From assembly GCA_017651245.1 (NCBI GenBank), contig JAGCDQ010000007.1, forward strand, positions 17,127-81,126: a stretch of 64,000 nucleotides of DNA, written 5' to 3'. Under the pieces are notes generated by a model. That model searched no databases and was not told the origin of the DNA. It saw nothing but the letters and a program-made list of their open reading frames with translations. The position numbers and the translations under genes were made by a program. Below are positions 38,512-48,931 of the stretch, piece by piece. Numbering within the stretch: position 1 is the first letter of the stretch; each line of letters begins with the position of its first letter. This DNA is from Bacteroidaceae bacterium (GTDB lineage: Bacteria; Bacteroidota; Bacteroidia; Bacteroidales; Bacteroidaceae).

Positions 38512-41500
38512 ATGACACCATTCTTGAAACTTGTGGCTGACGACCTCTACAAAAAGCAGGAAGGAGACTTTCAGGACACGTGCATCATTTTCCCCAACAA
38601 ACGTGCATCACTGTTCTTCAATGAATATCTATGGAGTAACAGCGAGGGAAAAACGATGTGGACGCCTGAATATACGAGTATCAGCGAACTGTTTGCAGGA
38701 CTATCGGAATATACAGTGGGCGACCCAATCTATCTGGTCGTGAAATTGTGGGAGGTGTACAAAGAAAAGATGAAGCCGACCAAGACGCTTGACCAACTCT
38801 ATTCGTTGATGGAAACAATCTTGAGCGATTTTCAGGATATTGATAACAATATGGTGGAGCCGTCGAAACTATTCCTGAACATTGCAGATCTGAAGGAGAT
38901 GACGGACTTCTCATTTCTGGAAAAGGAGCAACGGGAGGCCATCGAACAATTTTTTGGGAAGTTCATCGAAAAGAGGCAAAGTTCTACTGTCAATGCTCAG
39001 CAGTCCACACTCAAGAGTCAGTTTAAGACTTTATGGAATCATCTCACCGACTTATACGAGACCTATCAGCGGACATTACAGGCAAGCGAGGAGGAGCCAA
39101 TGGTGTATGAAGGCATGCTGAAACGCAAAGTGATTGAAGCGCTAACGGACAAAGACGAAGACAGAAGGAAACGCATTGATGAAAGATTGACTGCAAAGAC
39201 TTATGTGATGGTGGGTTTCAACGTGCTCAACAAGACCGAACTGGAACTCTTCCGCTATCTCAAGCAATATCGCGATGCCAAGTTTTATTGGGACTACGAT
39301 GTGACATACACCAAAAGGGATACTGCCTCGTCAAGCATTTCCACCAAATATGAGGCAGGACAATTCATCCTTGAGAACATCAGATTGTTGGGAAATGAGT
39401 TTGAGGAGAAGGATTTCTTCAACAACATGAAGATGCCGAAGGAAATCACCTTCATCCAATCGCCCACAGAGAATGCGCAGACTCGCTACATTGATGCATG
39501 GATGAAAAGCCATATCAAGAAAGATGAGCCACTCAGAGAGTCTGCAGTGATTCTCTGCAACGAAAACCTCCTGCAGCCAGTCCTGCACAGTATTGGAGAA
39601 GTGGATGCCATCAACGTGACGATGGGTTATCCATTGGCTGAAACACCCATTTACTCATTAGTGCAGGGAATCATGGAACTGCAGTTGCGTGGTCGTACCC
39701 CCTCTGGTGCATGGAGATATAAATATGTATCGGCGGTGTTGAAGCACTCGTTTATCCAAAAGTTGGTGGGCAGGGACTGTCATGATAAGCTTCGTGAACT
39801 CTCAAGGAACAATGTCATTTTTCCAGGAACGGAACAATTTGCTGACAACGTCATCATGCAGCGTATCTTTACCCCCGTGACAGGCAAAGAACTAACAAGC
39901 TATTTGGCAGATATCATTTCACTGTTAGGACACAGCTATCAAGATGCTTTCGACAGCAATGACTTCACCTTGCAAATCTACAAGGAGAGCATCTTCATGG
40001 CATACACTATTGTCAACCGTATCCACACCCTGCAAGAAGAACATACGACGCTGGATGTGAGTGATGACATGTTGGCACGACTTATTCGTCAACTGATGAG
40101 TCAAGCCACTATACCATTTCATGGAGAACCAGCCATCGGTTTGCAAGTGATGGGGCTGCTTGAGACTCGCAATCTTGACTTCCGCAATGTCATCATGCTT
40201 TCTGTTAACGAGGGACAACTCCCTAAGGGAGACAAACGGACGTCGCTCATTCCGTACACCTTACGTGCGGCTTATGGCATGACCACGATCGAACGCGAAG
40301 TGAGTCTCTATGCTTATTATTATTACCGACTTCTGCAACGAGCTGAACGTATCACCCTACTCTACAACTCTAACACCGATGGCGGCAACAAGGGTGAGAT
40401 GTCGCGCTTCATGCTACAGACCCTTGCCGAGAAAGATGACCTCTTTGACAAAGATCAGGAAATCGCGCTCCGTGCTTTCACCGCCACCAGTGAGACAAAA
40501 GCTGTCGAAACCATTAGCGTGAAGAAAGATGCTGTCGTGATGGAAAAACTGTGTGAACGTTTCAATGCTGAGCGTATTCTTTCGCCATCTGCTATCAACA
40601 CTTACATGAAGTGTCCTCTGAAGTTCTATCTCAATTATGTGGCAGGACTTCGCCCAGAAGATGAAGTGTCTGATGATGTTGATAACGCTATGTTTGGTAC
40701 CATCTTCCATGATGCAATGCACCACCTCTACTTACCTTACGAAAAAAAGCCTTTCCCCAGCAGTGAACTCAGACGATTGATGCAAGACGAGGAATGCATT
40801 ATGCAGACACTCAACAATGCCATTGCTACCAATTTGTTCCATTCCAACAAGATGCCAACTCTCAATGGCACGCAACTCATTAACCGCCACGTCATCAAGC
40901 AATTCATCCTCAACCAGCTCAAAGCCGATGTTCAAATGGCTGAAGAATTAGAAAGTATGAGTGGGTACTGGCAAATCATCAGTCAGGAAGAGAAATACAC
41001 TTCTACTCTCAATGCTAAATCCTCAACGCTAAACCTATTAATCGGAGGCTACATTGATCGTCTTGATCTGCTCCACACACCTGCAGGTGACCGTATCCGC
41101 ATCGTCGATTACAAGACAAGCAGCAAACCACACTCCGCCAAGAATGTGGAGGAACTCTTTGACCCAGAAAAGTGTGCAGGCAACTACCATATCATGCAGA
41201 CCCTTTACTACTGCAAGGTGCTCACAGACCCAGATTGTCAGCCTTCAACAGCTCATTGTCCCGTTGTGCCAGCTCTCATGTACTGTGCCAAGGATTATGG
41301 AAATAACTACTCTGGTATCGTCAAATTGGCTCTTCATGACAACACGAAAGTGGAAGTGATGGATTTCAAGGCACAATATGGTGAAACCTATGATGCACTT
41401 TTGTCAGAGAAAATCAAGGAAATCTTCACATCTTATGAAGAAGATGATGAGCACGGCATTTTCAATCAATGCCCCGAAGAACAAAATTGCCTTCACTGCG

Positions 41501-41544
41501 ACTTTTTATCCTATTGTCGACGTCATCCTCAAAAGCTTTATTAA
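38512..41544 (+). CDS. PD-(D/E)XK nuclease / inactivated helicase subunit (AddB-like)
   Basis: A 1010-residue partner of the preceding helicase. It starts MTPFLKLVADDLYKK and lacks a clear Walker A, as expected for Bacteroidota AddB-like subunits in which the helicase fold is degenerate. The C-terminal nuclease has SPSAINTYMKCPLKFYLNYVAGL at its entry and RIRIVDYKTSSKP as the catalytic DxK. Four cysteines that could hold an iron-sulphur cluster are present: Cys in MKCPLKF and CPEEQNCLHCDFLSYC. It probably works with the upstream product in recombinational repair. Confidence 0.87.
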   Translation: MTPFLKLVADDLYKKQEGDFQDTCIIFPNKRASLFFNEYLWSNSEGKTMWTPEYTSISELFAGLSEYTVGDPIYLVVKLWEVYKEKMKPTKTLDQLYSLMETILSDFQDIDNNMVEPSKLFLNIADLKEMTDFSFLEKEQREAIEQFFGKFIEKRQSSTVNAQQSTLKSQFKTLWNHLTDLYETYQRTLQASEEEPMVYEGMLKRKVIEALTDKDEDRRKRIDERLTAKTYVMVGFNVLNKTELELFRYLKQYRDAKFYWDYDVTYTKRDTASSSISTKYEAGQFILENIRLLGNEFEEKDFFNNMKMPKEITFIQSPTENAQTRYIDAWMKSHIKKDEPLRESAVILCNENLLQPVLHSIGEVDAINVTMGYPLAETPIYSLVQGIMELQLRGRTPSGAWRYKYVSAVLKHSFIQKLVGRDCHDKLRELSRNNVIFPGTEQFADNVIMQRIFTPVTGKELTSYLADIISLLGHSYQDAFDSNDFTLQIYKESIFMAYTIVNRIHTLQEEHTTLDVSDDMLARLIRQLMSQATIPFHGEPAIGLQVMGLLETRNLDFRNVIMLSVNEGQLPKGDKRTSLIPYTLRAAYGMTTIEREVSLYAYYYYRLLQRAERITLLYNSNTDGGNKGEMSRFMLQTLAEKDDLFDKDQEIALRAFTATSETKAVETISVKKDAVVMEKLCERFNAERILSPSAINTYMKCPLKFYLNYVAGLRPEDEVSDDVDNAMFGTIFHDAMHHLYLPYEKKPFPSSELRRLMQDEECIMQTLNNAIATNLFHSNKMPTLNGTQLINRHVIKQFILNQLKADVQMAEELESMSGYWQIISQEEKYTSTLNAKSSTLNLLIGGYIDRLDLLHTPAGDRIRIVDYKTSSKPHSAKNVEELFDPEKCAGNYHIMQTLYYCKVLTDPDCQPSTAHCPVVPALMYCAKDYGNNYSGIVKLALHDNTKVEVMDFKAQYGETYDALLSEKIKEIFTSYEEDDEHGIFNQCPEEQNCLHCDFLSYCRRHPQKLY

Positions 41545-41549
41545 TCTAT

Positions 41550-42464
41550 ATGGAAAAGTTTGAAATCCACATACTCGGTTGCGGAGCAGCTCTCCCCACC
41601 CCCAAACGTCTCAGTTCTTCGCAGATTGTCAACATCCGCGAAAAGCTTTTCATGCTCGACTGTGCTGAAGGAACACAAATGGCACTACGCCGCTCGCACC
41701 TCAGTTTTTCCCATCTTCAGGCCATTTTCCTCACCCATCTACATGGTGACCATACGTTTGGACTCATCGGCATGCTGTCCACCTTCGGATTGCTCGGACG
41801 TATCCAAGACCTCCACATCTATGGACCACAAGACCTTCAACGCATCTTCCAGCCACAGATTGACTACTTTTGTGCGGATTCCCCTTATAAAATCATTCTT
41901 CATGAGATAGACACGAAAACACCACAAACCATTTACGAAGACCGTTCTGTCAGCATCAGCACGCTTCCACTTTCTCATCGTGTTCCCTGTTGTGGTTATC
42001 TTTTCCAAGAAAAACCCACACCCCGCCACATCCGTCGCGACATGATTGATTTCCATCATATCCCTGTTTCTCAAATCAATAACATCAAGGCTGGTATGGA
42101 TTGGGTTACCGATGACGGCACCGTCATCCCCAACGCACTTCTGACCACACCTTCCGACCCCGTACGCTCTTATGCATATTGTACGGACACCACCTACCGT
42201 CCTCAGCTCACAGAACTGCTGTGCAATGTCACCTGTCTTTACCACGAAGCCACCTTCGCCCAAGAACATGCCCTCCTCGCCAAGAACACTTTTCACAGTA
42301 CTGCCCAACAAGCCGCACAAATTGCGCTTGATGCTCATGCAAAAAAACTTATCCTCGGACACTTCTCCTCACGCTATAAGTCCGAAGACATTCTTCTACA
42401 AGAGGCACAACAGGTTTTTCCCAACACCCTTTTAGCAGAGGATAGCATGAAAATCATCCTCTAA
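41550..42464 (+). CDS. rnz: Ribonuclease Z
   Basis: A 304-residue metallo-beta-lactamase-fold endonuclease that trims the 3' trailer of tRNA precursors. Visible blocks are LGCGAALPTPKRLSSSQ, LDCAEGTQMAL, the zinc motif LTHLHGDHTFGL, SHRVPCCGY, the late YCTDT block, YHEATF and LGHFSSRYKS. ATG 41550 gives the normal N terminus; the in-frame start upstream lies inside the addB-like gene. It follows that gene by five bases. Confidence 0.93.
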   Translation: MEKFEIHILGCGAALPTPKRLSSSQIVNIREKLFMLDCAEGTQMALRRSHLSFSHLQAIFLTHLHGDHTFGLIGMLSTFGLLGRIQDLHIYGPQDLQRIFQPQIDYFCADSPYKIILHEIDTKTPQTIYEDRSVSISTLPLSHRVPCCGYLFQEKPTPRHIRRDMIDFHHIPVSQINNIKAGMDWVTDDGTVIPNALLTTPSDPVRSYAYCTDTTYRPQLTELLCNVTCLYHEATFAQEHALLAKNTFHSTAQQAAQIALDAHAKKLILGHFSSRYKSEDILLQEAQQVFPNTLLAEDSMKIIL

Positions 42465-42580
42465 CTTTCCGACTTAAAGTGAATTCTTTAGCAAAGACAC
42501 GTAAAAATACTCGAAATCACAAGAAAATGGAGGAGAAAAGGAGGCAAATTCCTTCTATTCGGAAGATTTTTGGGTAAAGA

Positions 42581-42613
42581 TTGTAGCTATGTGGGAATTA
42601 AGTGCTAAATTTG
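42581..42613 (+). promoter_or_regulatory. Promoter of thrS
   Basis: TTG (42581-42583), 22 bases, then TAAATTTG (42606-42613), 36 bases before the ATG at 42649. Confidence 0.55.
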
Positions 42614-42648
42614 CAAGATTTTGTGCGAATTCAATAACAAAACAGATA

Positions 42649-44592
42649 ATGATCAAGATTACATTTCCAGATGATTCAGTACGCGAGTATGAGGCTGGCG
42701 TGACTGGTTTAGAGATTGCCGAGAGCATCAGCCAGAGATTGGCGCAGGACGTAATTGCGTGTGGTGTGAACGGCGAGACGACAGAGTTGAACCGCCCCAT
42801 CAATGAGGATGCAACGATTGCGTTGTACAAGTTTGAGGATGCTGAGGGCAAGCATGCTTTCTGGCACACTTCTGCCCACTTGATGGCTGAGGCAATTGAG
42901 GAGTTGTGGCCTGGCACCCAGTTCGGTATCGGTCCTGCCATTGAGAATGGTTTCTATTATGACGTGATGCCACCTGAGGGCGTGAAGCTGAGCGATGCCG
43001 ACTTCCCCAAGATTGAGAAGAAGATGCAGGAGCTGCAGCAGAAGAAGGAGGCGCTCGTGCGCAAGGACATCTCGAAGAAGGACGTGATGGAACTGTTCGC
43101 TTCGAAGGGACAGTCGTATAAGAACGAGTTGATTGCCGAGTTGGAAGATGGCAAGATCACCACTTACACGCAAGGCAAGTATATCGACCTCTGTAAGGGT
43201 CCTCACTTGATGACCACAGGTCCTATCAAGGCATTTAAGCTGCTTTCTCTCGCGGCTGCCTACTGGCGTGGCGACGAGAAGCGTCCGATGATGACTCGTA
43301 TCTATGGTATCTCCTTCCCCAAGAAGAAGATGCTCGACGAATATCTGGTGGCTTTGGAAGAAGCCAAGAAGCGTGACCACCGCAAGATTGGCAAGGAGAT
43401 GGAACTCTTCATGTTCTCTGAGCGTGTGGGTAAGGGTCTGCCAATGTGGTTGCCCAAGGGTACGGCTGTTCGTATCCGCCTGCAGGATTTCTTGCGCAAG
43501 ATTCAGAAGCGTTTTGGCTATCAAGAGGTTATCACTCCACACATCGGCGGTAAGAACCTGTATGTGACTTCTGGTCACTGGGATCACTACGGCAAGGATT
43601 CGTTCCAGCCTATCCAAACTCCAGAGGAGGGAGAAGAGTATCTGTTGAAGCCAATGAACTGTCCTCACCACTGTGAGATTTTCGCTTGGCAACCTCGTTC
43701 CTACAAAGACCTGCCTTTCCGTTGTGCAGAGTTCGGTACGGTGTATCGCTATGAGCAGTCAGGTGAATTGCACGGATTGACTCGTGTGCGCTCATTCACA
43801 CAGGACGATGCCCACATCTTCTGCCGCCCTGACCAGGTGAAGGATGAGTTCCTCCGCGTGATGGACATTATCAACATCATCTTCAAGGCACTCGACTTCA
43901 AGGATTTTGAGGCTCAGATTTCACTTCGTGACCCTGAGGACAAGGAGAAGTACATCGGTTCTGACGAGGTGTGGGAACAGGCTGAAAACGCCATCATCGA
44001 GGCTTGTGCCGAGAAGGGACTTCCTACCCGCACAGAGTTGGGCGAGGCTGCCTTCTATGGTCCTAAGCTCGACTTCATGATTAAGGATGCACTGGGTCGC
44101 CGTTGGCAGTTGGGTACTATTCAGGTGGACTACAACTTGCCAGAGCGTTTCCAACTGGAATATACGGGTGCTGACAACCAGAAGCATCGTCCTGTGATGA
44201 TTCACCGCGCGCCATTTGGCTCTATGGAGCGTTTCATCGCCGTGCTCATCGAACATACAGCTGGTCACTTCCCTCTCTGGCTCATCCCTGACCAGGTGGT
44301 GGTGCTCCCTATCTCTGAGAAGTTCAACGACTACGCCCAGCAGGTGGCTGCAACCCTGAATGCTCAGGATGTACGCACCATTGTGGACGACCGCAACGAG
44401 AAGATTGGAAGAAAGATTCGTGACAACGAAATCAAGCACATTCCTTACATGCTCGTCGTGGGTGAGAAGGAGGCTGCCGATGGCACCGTAAATGTCAGAA
44501 AACAAGGCACTCAGCAGCAGGAAACGATGAAAATCGAGGATTTTGCAAAGAAAATTCAAGAAGAAGTCCGCGAAATGACAGAAAATTTCTAA
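42649..44592 (+). CDS. thrS: Threonine-tRNA ligase
   Basis: A 647-residue class II aminoacyl-tRNA synthetase. Domains in order are TGS (residues 1-60), the editing domain with [10 protein letters not shown] and [10 protein letters not shown], the catalytic core with zinc ligands in NCPHHCEIF and motif 2 [24 protein letters not shown], and the anticodon-binding domain. ATG 42649 starts [11 protein letters not shown], the normal TGS start; the longer frame upstream crosses the promoter. It leads the thrS-infC-rpmI-rplT order seen in many bacteria. Confidence 0.97.
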   Translation: MIKITFPDDSVREYEAGVTGLEIAESISQRLAQDVIACGVNGETTELNRPINEDATIALYKFEDAEGKHAFWHTSAHLMAEAIEELWPGTQFGIGPAIENGFYYDVMPPEGVKLSDADFPKIEKKMQELQQKKEALVRKDISKKDVMELFASKGQSYKNELIAELEDGKITTYTQGKYIDLCKGPHLMTTGPIKAFKLLSLAAAYWRGDEKRPMMTRIYGISFPKKKMLDEYLVALEEAKKRDHRKIGKEMELFMFSERVGKGLPMWLPKGTAVRIRLQDFLRKIQKRFGYQEVITPHIGGKNLYVTSGHWDHYGKDSFQPIQTPEEGEEYLLKPMNCPHHCEIFAWQPRSYKDLPFRCAEFGTVYRYEQSGELHGLTRVRSFTQDDAHIFCRPDQVKDEFLRVMDIINIIFKALDFKDFEAQISLRDPEDKEKYIGSDEVWEQAENAIIEACAEKGLPTRTELGEAAFYGPKLDFMIKDALGRRWQLGTIQVDYNLPERFQLEYTGADNQKHRPVMIHRAPFGSMERFIAVLIEHTAGHFPLWLIPDQVVVLPISEKFNDYAQQVAATLNAQDVRTIVDDRNEKIGRKIRDNEIKHIPYMLVVGEKEAADGTVNVRKQGTQQQETMKIEDFAKKIQEEVREMTENF

Positions 44593-44597
44593 ATAAT

Positions 44598-44628
44598 TTT
44601 GTCATGTCTTCGTTTTGTGCTACCTTTG
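44598..44628 (+). promoter_or_regulatory. Promoter of infC-rpmI-rplT
   Basis: TTTG (44598-44601), 19 bases, then TACCTTTG (44621-44628): an exact match to the Bacteroidota consensus. It begins six bases after the thrS stop, 71 bases before the infC ATG. Confidence 0.75.
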
Positions 44629-44698
44629 CAGCCGAATTTGAACAAAAATAAACAAAACTTAATAACTTAACACATACCGAAGGTACAAAGCCAACCGA

Positions 44699-45376
44699 AT
44701 GAAAGGTGACAACAAAAAACAACAGTACAGGGTCAACGAACAGATCCGTGTACCAGAAGTGAGAATCGTAGGTGATGGAATCGAATCCACCGTGATGCCA
44801 ACCCGTGAAGCCCTGCGTCTCGCTGAAGACAAGGGAGTGGATCTCGTTGAAATTTCTCCCAATGCACAACCTCCGGTATGTCGCCTCATCGACTACTCCA
44901 AGTTCCTCTACCAACAGAAGAAGAAGGCAAAGGAACTGAAGGCCAAACAAGTGAAGGTCGAAGTGAAGGAAATCCGCTTTGGACCTCAGACTGGTGAAGC
45001 CGACTACGCTTTCAAGCTGAAGCACGCACAGGAATTCCTGAACGACGGCAACAAGGTGAAAGCATACGTGTTCTTCAAGGGACGTTCCATCGTCTTCAAA
45101 GAACAGGGAGAAGTGCTCCTCCTCCGTTTCGCCAACGACCTCGAAGAGCTTGCAAAGGTGGAGAGCATGCCATCATTGGAAGGCAAGAAGATGTTCCTCA
45201 CCCTCGCTCCCAAGAAGGCAGGTGCTCCAAAGAAGAGCCAGCAACGCCGCGACAACGAGGCTGCTGAAGCTGCCGCCAAGGCTCAGCGCAAGGCTGAAGA
45301 GGAGGCTAAAGGACCTAACCCCAACAGCCCCTTCGCAGGACTGGCAGAGAAGCTGGCAGAGAAGGCTGAGGAGTAA
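44699..45376 (+). CDS. infC: Translation initiation factor IF-3
   Basis: A 225-residue IF-3. The N domain has [15 protein letters not shown] and [21 protein letters not shown]; the C domain has [25 protein letters not shown] and [14 protein letters not shown]-3 binds the 30S subunit, keeps subunits apart and checks start-codon pairing. About 50 residues after the C domain form an Ala/Lys/Glu-rich tail ending [13 protein letters not shown], longer than in E. coli. The start is ATG rather than the rare AUU used in enterobacteria, so start-codon autoregulation of that kind is not indicated. Confidence 0.96.
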   Translation: MKGDNKKQQYRVNEQIRVPEVRIVGDGIESTVMPTREALRLAEDKGVDLVEISPNAQPPVCRLIDYSKFLYQQKKKAKELKAKQVKVEVKEIRFGPQTGEADYAFKLKHAQEFLNDGNKVKAYVFFKGRSIVFKEQGEVLLLRFANDLEELAKVESMPSLEGKKMFLTLAPKKAGAPKKSQQRRDNEAAEAAAKAQRKAEEEAKGPNPNSPFAGLAEKLAEKAEE

Positions 45377-45497
45377 CGGTTAAGGGGTAACGGTAACGGT
45401 TAAGGGTTATAGGTTAAAGGTTAAAGAAGAAAAAGAAGTGCGTAACGCCTTGGTATATGCGTTGCCACACATTATTAATAATTAAATACATAAAAAA

Positions 45498-45695
45498 ATG
45501 CCAAAAATTAAAACTAAGGGCGCAGCCAAAAAGCGTTTCAAGCTTACTGGTACGGGAAAAATCAAGCGTCAGCATGCTTATCACAGTCACATCTTGACTA
45601 AGAAGACTAAGAAGCAGAAGAGAAATCTTGACCACAGCACGATTGTCGTAAAGGCAAACCGCAAGCAGGTTCTCGATTGCCTCGCACTCCGCTAA
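45498..45695 (+). CDS. rpmI: 50S ribosomal protein bL35
   Basis: A 65-residue basic ribosomal protein: [20 protein letters not shown], then [22 protein letters not shown] and VLDCLALR. It is in the expected place between infC and rplT. The 120-base gap before it contains GGTTAAGG-type repeats. Confidence 0.96.
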   Translation: MPKIKTKGAAKKRFKLTGTGKIKRQHAYHSHILTKKTKKQKRNLDHSTIVVKANRKQVLDCLALR

Positions 45696-45856
45696 GCTGA
45701 TTCCCGTTTTGTGACCAACACCTCTTGCAAAGGGGTAACCTCACAAGTTCGAGAGAACAACCAACAGTAAGTAATCAACAAAAAGTTTAATCGAATCGTT
45801 AGCCAAACAAAAGAACGTCAGAGAACGTCGCTAACATTCAAAAAGCAAACAAAATT

Positions 45857-46201
45857 ATGCCAAGATCAGTAAATCATGTTGCATCACGCGCTCGCCGCAA
45901 GAAGATTTTGAAGCGCGTAAAAGGTCAGTTCGGTGCTCGCAAGAACGTCTGGACCGTTGCTAAAAACGCCTACGAGAAGGGCCTCACTTATGCATTTGCA
46001 GACCGTCGTCGCAAGAAGCGTGAGTTCCGTGCTCTCTGGATTCAGCGTATCAACGCAGCCGCTCGTGCAGAGGGTCTTTCATACTCTCAGTTCATCGGCG
46101 CACTCCACAAGGCAGGCATCGACCTCAACCGTAAGACTCTTGCATACCTCGCAGTACACAACGCAGAGGCATTCAAGGCTATCGTTGAGAAGGTAAAGTA
46201 A
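45857..46201 (+). CDS. rplT: 50S ribosomal protein bL20
   Basis: A 114-residue ribosomal protein with the usual start [19 protein letters not shown] and [21 protein letters not shown]. bL20 binds 23S rRNA early in assembly and in many bacteria represses its own operon through a leader. The 161 bases between rpmI and rplT are unusually long for the operon and could hold such a site; I see short pairings but no known motif. Confidence 0.96.
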   Translation: MPRSVNHVASRARRKKILKRVKGQFGARKNVWTVAKNAYEKGLTYAFADRRRKKREFRALWIQRINAAARAEGLSYSQFIGALHKAGIDLNRKTLAYLAVHNAEAFKAIVEKVK

Positions 46202-46222
46202 ATCAACATTAGTTACTAAAAT

Positions 46223-46257
46223 AAAGCATCTTTCTCATTGCAGGAAGGTGCTTTTAT
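46223..46257 (+). terminator. Terminator after rplT
   Basis: AAAGCATCTTTC pairs with GGAAGGTGCTTTT through an interrupted stem with G-U pairs, ending in a short T run. It lies 22 bases after the rplT stop and before fabD. Confidence 0.65.
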
Positions 46258-46274
46258 CATTAAAATCAAAAGAC

Positions 46275-47162
46275 ATGAAAGCATTTGTATTCCCTGGTCA
46301 GGGCGCTCAGTTCACAGGAATGGGCAAAGACCTCTATGACACCAATCCAAAGGCGAAGGAACTTTTTGACAAGGCTAACGAAATCCTTGGCTTCGACATC
46401 ACCAAAATCATGTTTGAAGGTACAGCAGAAGAGCTGAAGCAGACAAAGGTCACTCAACCAGCCGTGTTCCTCCACTCTGTGATTTCAGCCATCTGTCTGG
46501 GCGACGCATTTGACGCAGACATGGTAGGTGGTCACTCTCTGGGTGAGTTCTCAGCACTCGTTGCAGCAGGTGCGCTGTCTTTCGAGGACGGTCTCAAGCT
46601 CGTTTCCAAGCGTGCTCAGGCCATGCAGAAGGCTTGCGAAGCTGCTCCTTCCACAATGGCTGCCATCATTGGTCTTGAGGACGCTCAGATTGAAGAGATC
46701 TGCGCTTCTATCTCCAAGCCAGGCAACATCGTGGTTCCTGCCAACTACAACAACCCTGGTCAGCTGGTGATTTCTGGTAATGTGGATGCCATCAATGAGG
46801 CTTGCGAAGCCATGAAGGCAGCTGGTGCAAAGCGTGCACTCCCACTCCCTGTAGGTGGTGCTTTCCACTCCCCTCTCATGCAGCCAGCCAAGGACGAGTT
46901 GCAAGCAGCTATCGAGGCTACCACGTTCTCTACGCCTAAGTGCCCCGTTTATCAGAACGTGGACGCAAAGGCTCACACCAACCCTGAGGAAATCAAGCAG
47001 AACCTCATCGCTCAGTTGACAGCTCCTGTGAAGTGGACTTACGAGGTGCAGGCTATGATTGCCGCTGGTGCAACTGACTTCACAGAGTGTGGTCCTGGCA
47101 AGGCACTTCAGGGCATGATTGCCAAGATTGACCGCAACGTGACTGCTCACGGAATCGCTTAA
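46275..47162 (+). CDS. fabD: Malonyl CoA-acyl carrier protein transacylase
   Basis: A 295-residue cytosolic enzyme that loads malonyl groups onto acyl carrier protein for fatty-acid synthesis. It shows FPGQGAQFTGMGKDLY at the start, the nucleophile serine in GGHSLGEFSALVAAG, and the late His in VGGAFHSPLM. ATG 46275 gives the standard N terminus. A strong terminator follows directly. Confidence 0.95.
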   Translation: MKAFVFPGQGAQFTGMGKDLYDTNPKAKELFDKANEILGFDITKIMFEGTAEELKQTKVTQPAVFLHSVISAICLGDAFDADMVGGHSLGEFSALVAAGALSFEDGLKLVSKRAQAMQKACEAAPSTMAAIIGLEDAQIEEICASISKPGNIVVPANYNNPGQLVISGNVDAINEACEAMKAAGAKRALPLPVGGAFHSPLMQPAKDELQAAIEATTFSTPKCPVYQNVDAKAHTNPEEIKQNLIAQLTAPVKWTYEVQAMIAAGATDFTECGPGKALQGMIAKIDRNVTAHGIA

Positions 47163-47174
47163 TCAATAACAACA

Positions 47175-47219
47175 AAAAGGTCATGGGTCAATGGCATCTG
47201 CCATCACCTGTGACCTTTT
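47175..47219 (+). terminator. Terminator after fabD
   Basis: AAAAGGTCA (47175-47183) pairs with TGACCTTTT (47211-47219), with an inner ATGGCA/TGCCAT stem, then a T-rich run. It is a strong rho-independent type. Confidence 0.8.
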
Positions 47220-47242
47220 GTCTTTTATCACCTTAACACAAA

Positions 47243-48931
47243 ATGGAAAAACTAATCATCTATCAAGTCTTCACACGCCTTTTCGGAGCCAACGCTAACA
47301 AGAATGTGAGCAACGGCACCAAGAAGGAGAATGGATGTGGCAAGATGGCAGACTTTACAGGTGCTGCTTTGGCTGAAATCAAGAAGTTGGGCGCCACTCA
47401 CGTCTGGTACACGGGTCTCATCGAGCATGCCACCAAGAGTGACTACACGCAGTATGGCATCCAGCGTGACCACCCTGCCGTTGTGAAAGGTAACGCAGGA
47501 AGTCCGTATGCCATCAAGGACTACTACGACATAGACCCCGACCTTGCCACCAAAGTGCCTGAACGCATGAAGGAGTTTGAGAAGCTCATCATGCGCACCC
47601 ACAAGGCTGACTTGAAGATGATTATCGACTTTGTGCCCAACCACGTGGCACGTCAGTATCATTCGGATGCCAAACCAGAGGGTGTGCGTGACCTTGGAGA
47701 AGACGACGACAAGACAGAGGCTTTCCATCCTGCCAACAATTTCTACTATTTGCCTTACACGCAGTTCTCGCCCAACTTCTCTCTGCATGACGATGAACTG
47801 GGTGACTATGTGGAGATGCCTACCAAAGTGACGGGCAACGACTGCTTCACCCCTTGGGTGAGCCAGAACGACTGGTATGAGACGGTGAAGCTCAACTATG
47901 GCGTTGACTATCAAGGAAACCGCCAACTCATCTTTTGTCCCTCCACACCCAACACCTGGATTAAGATGCGAGATATCCTTTTGTTCTGGGCAAGCAAGGG
48001 TATCGACGGTTTCCGTTGCGATATGGCGGAGATGGTGCCTTGTGATTTCTGGGGATGGGTGATTCCACAGATCAAGGAAAAGTACCCCGAAATTCGCTTT
48101 ATTGCTGAGGTGTATAATCCACACGAATACAGAGATTACATCTATCGTGGACATTTTGATTACCTCTACGACAAAGTGGGACTCTACGACACCATCCGTT
48201 CTGTGATGGGCGGCAACACCGCCACAAGCATCACAGGAGCTTGGCAGAGTGTCAACGACATCCAGAGCCACATGCTTAACTTCCTCGAGAACCATGATGA
48301 GCAACGTATTGCCTCAAGGTTCTTTGCTGGCAATGCAGAGAAAGGAAAGCCTGCCCTACTCGTCAGCGCTCTCATGAACACCAACCCCATGATGATTTAC
48401 TTCGGTCAGGAGTTGGGTGAACAAGGTATGTACTCAGAGGGATTCAGCGGACAGGACGGTCGCACCACCATTTTCGACTATTGGACGATTGACCTCATCC
48501 GTCGCTGGAGGAACAAAAACAAGTTTGACGGCACATTGCTTTCGAAGGAAGAGAAAGACTTGCAGAAGTTCTATACGAAGGTGCTGAACATCTGCAACAC
48601 AGAGAAAGCCATCCGCGAAGGATTGTTCTTCGATGTCATGTACGTAAACTACAACCAGGGCATGAACGAGCACCGTCAGTTTGCCTTCCTCAGAAAGAAG
48701 GACAAGGAGCTTATCCTTGTCATCGCCAACTTTGATGACCAGCCAGCCCGCTCATGGGTGAAGATTCCTGCCCACGCATTTGAATGTCTCAACATCCCTG
48801 TCAGTGACCAAGAACGTGAATGCAAGGATCTCCTGACGGGTAAGAAAGAGAAGAAGGTGCTCATCCCTGACGGCACCCTCTATCTGGAAGTCCCTGCCAA
48901 CGGAGGCAAGGTGCTGAGATTCAAATTTTAG
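47243..48931 (+). CDS. Alpha-amylase family protein (GH13)
   Basis: A 562-residue enzyme with no signal peptide, so it should act on alpha-glucans in the cytoplasm. GH13 motifs are in order: region I DFVPNHVARQ, region II GFRCDMAEMV with the nucleophile Asp, region III RFIAEVYNPHEY with the acid/base Glu, and region IV FLENHDEQR. The C-terminal beta domain ends in PANGGKVLRFKF. Its stop overlaps that of the convergent DUF3078 gene by four bases. Confidence 0.92.
   Translation: MEKLIIYQVFTRLFGANANKNVSNGTKKENGCGKMADFTGAALAEIKKLGATHVWYTGLIEHATKSDYTQYGIQRDHPAVVKGNAGSPYAIKDYYDIDPDLATKVPERMKEFEKLIMRTHKADLKMIIDFVPNHVARQYHSDAKPEGVRDLGEDDDKTEAFHPANNFYYLPYTQFSPNFSLHDDELGDYVEMPTKVTGNDCFTPWVSQNDWYETVKLNYGVDYQGNRQLIFCPSTPNTWIKMRDILLFWASKGIDGFRCDMAEMVPCDFWGWVIPQIKEKYPEIRFIAEVYNPHEYRDYIYRGHFDYLYDKVGLYDTIRSVMGGNTATSITGAWQSVNDIQSHMLNFLENHDEQRIASRFFAGNAEKGKPALLVSALMNTNPMMIYFGQELGEQGMYSEGFSGQDGRTTIFDYWTIDLIRRWRNKNKFDGTLLSKEEKDLQKFYTKVLNICNTEKAIREGLFFDVMYVNYNQGMNEHRQFAFLRKKDKELILVIANFDDQPARSWVKIPAHAFECLNIPVSDQERECKDLLTGKKEKKVLIPDGTLYLEVPANGGKVLRFKF

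Noticed and set aside
42589-42648. Longer ThrS starting at ATG 42589
   Set aside because: The added 20 residues translate the promoter; ATG 42649 matches the family N terminus.
45740-45775. tRNA-like sequence around GTTCGAG
   Set aside because: The flanking bases do not form a T stem or cloverleaf.
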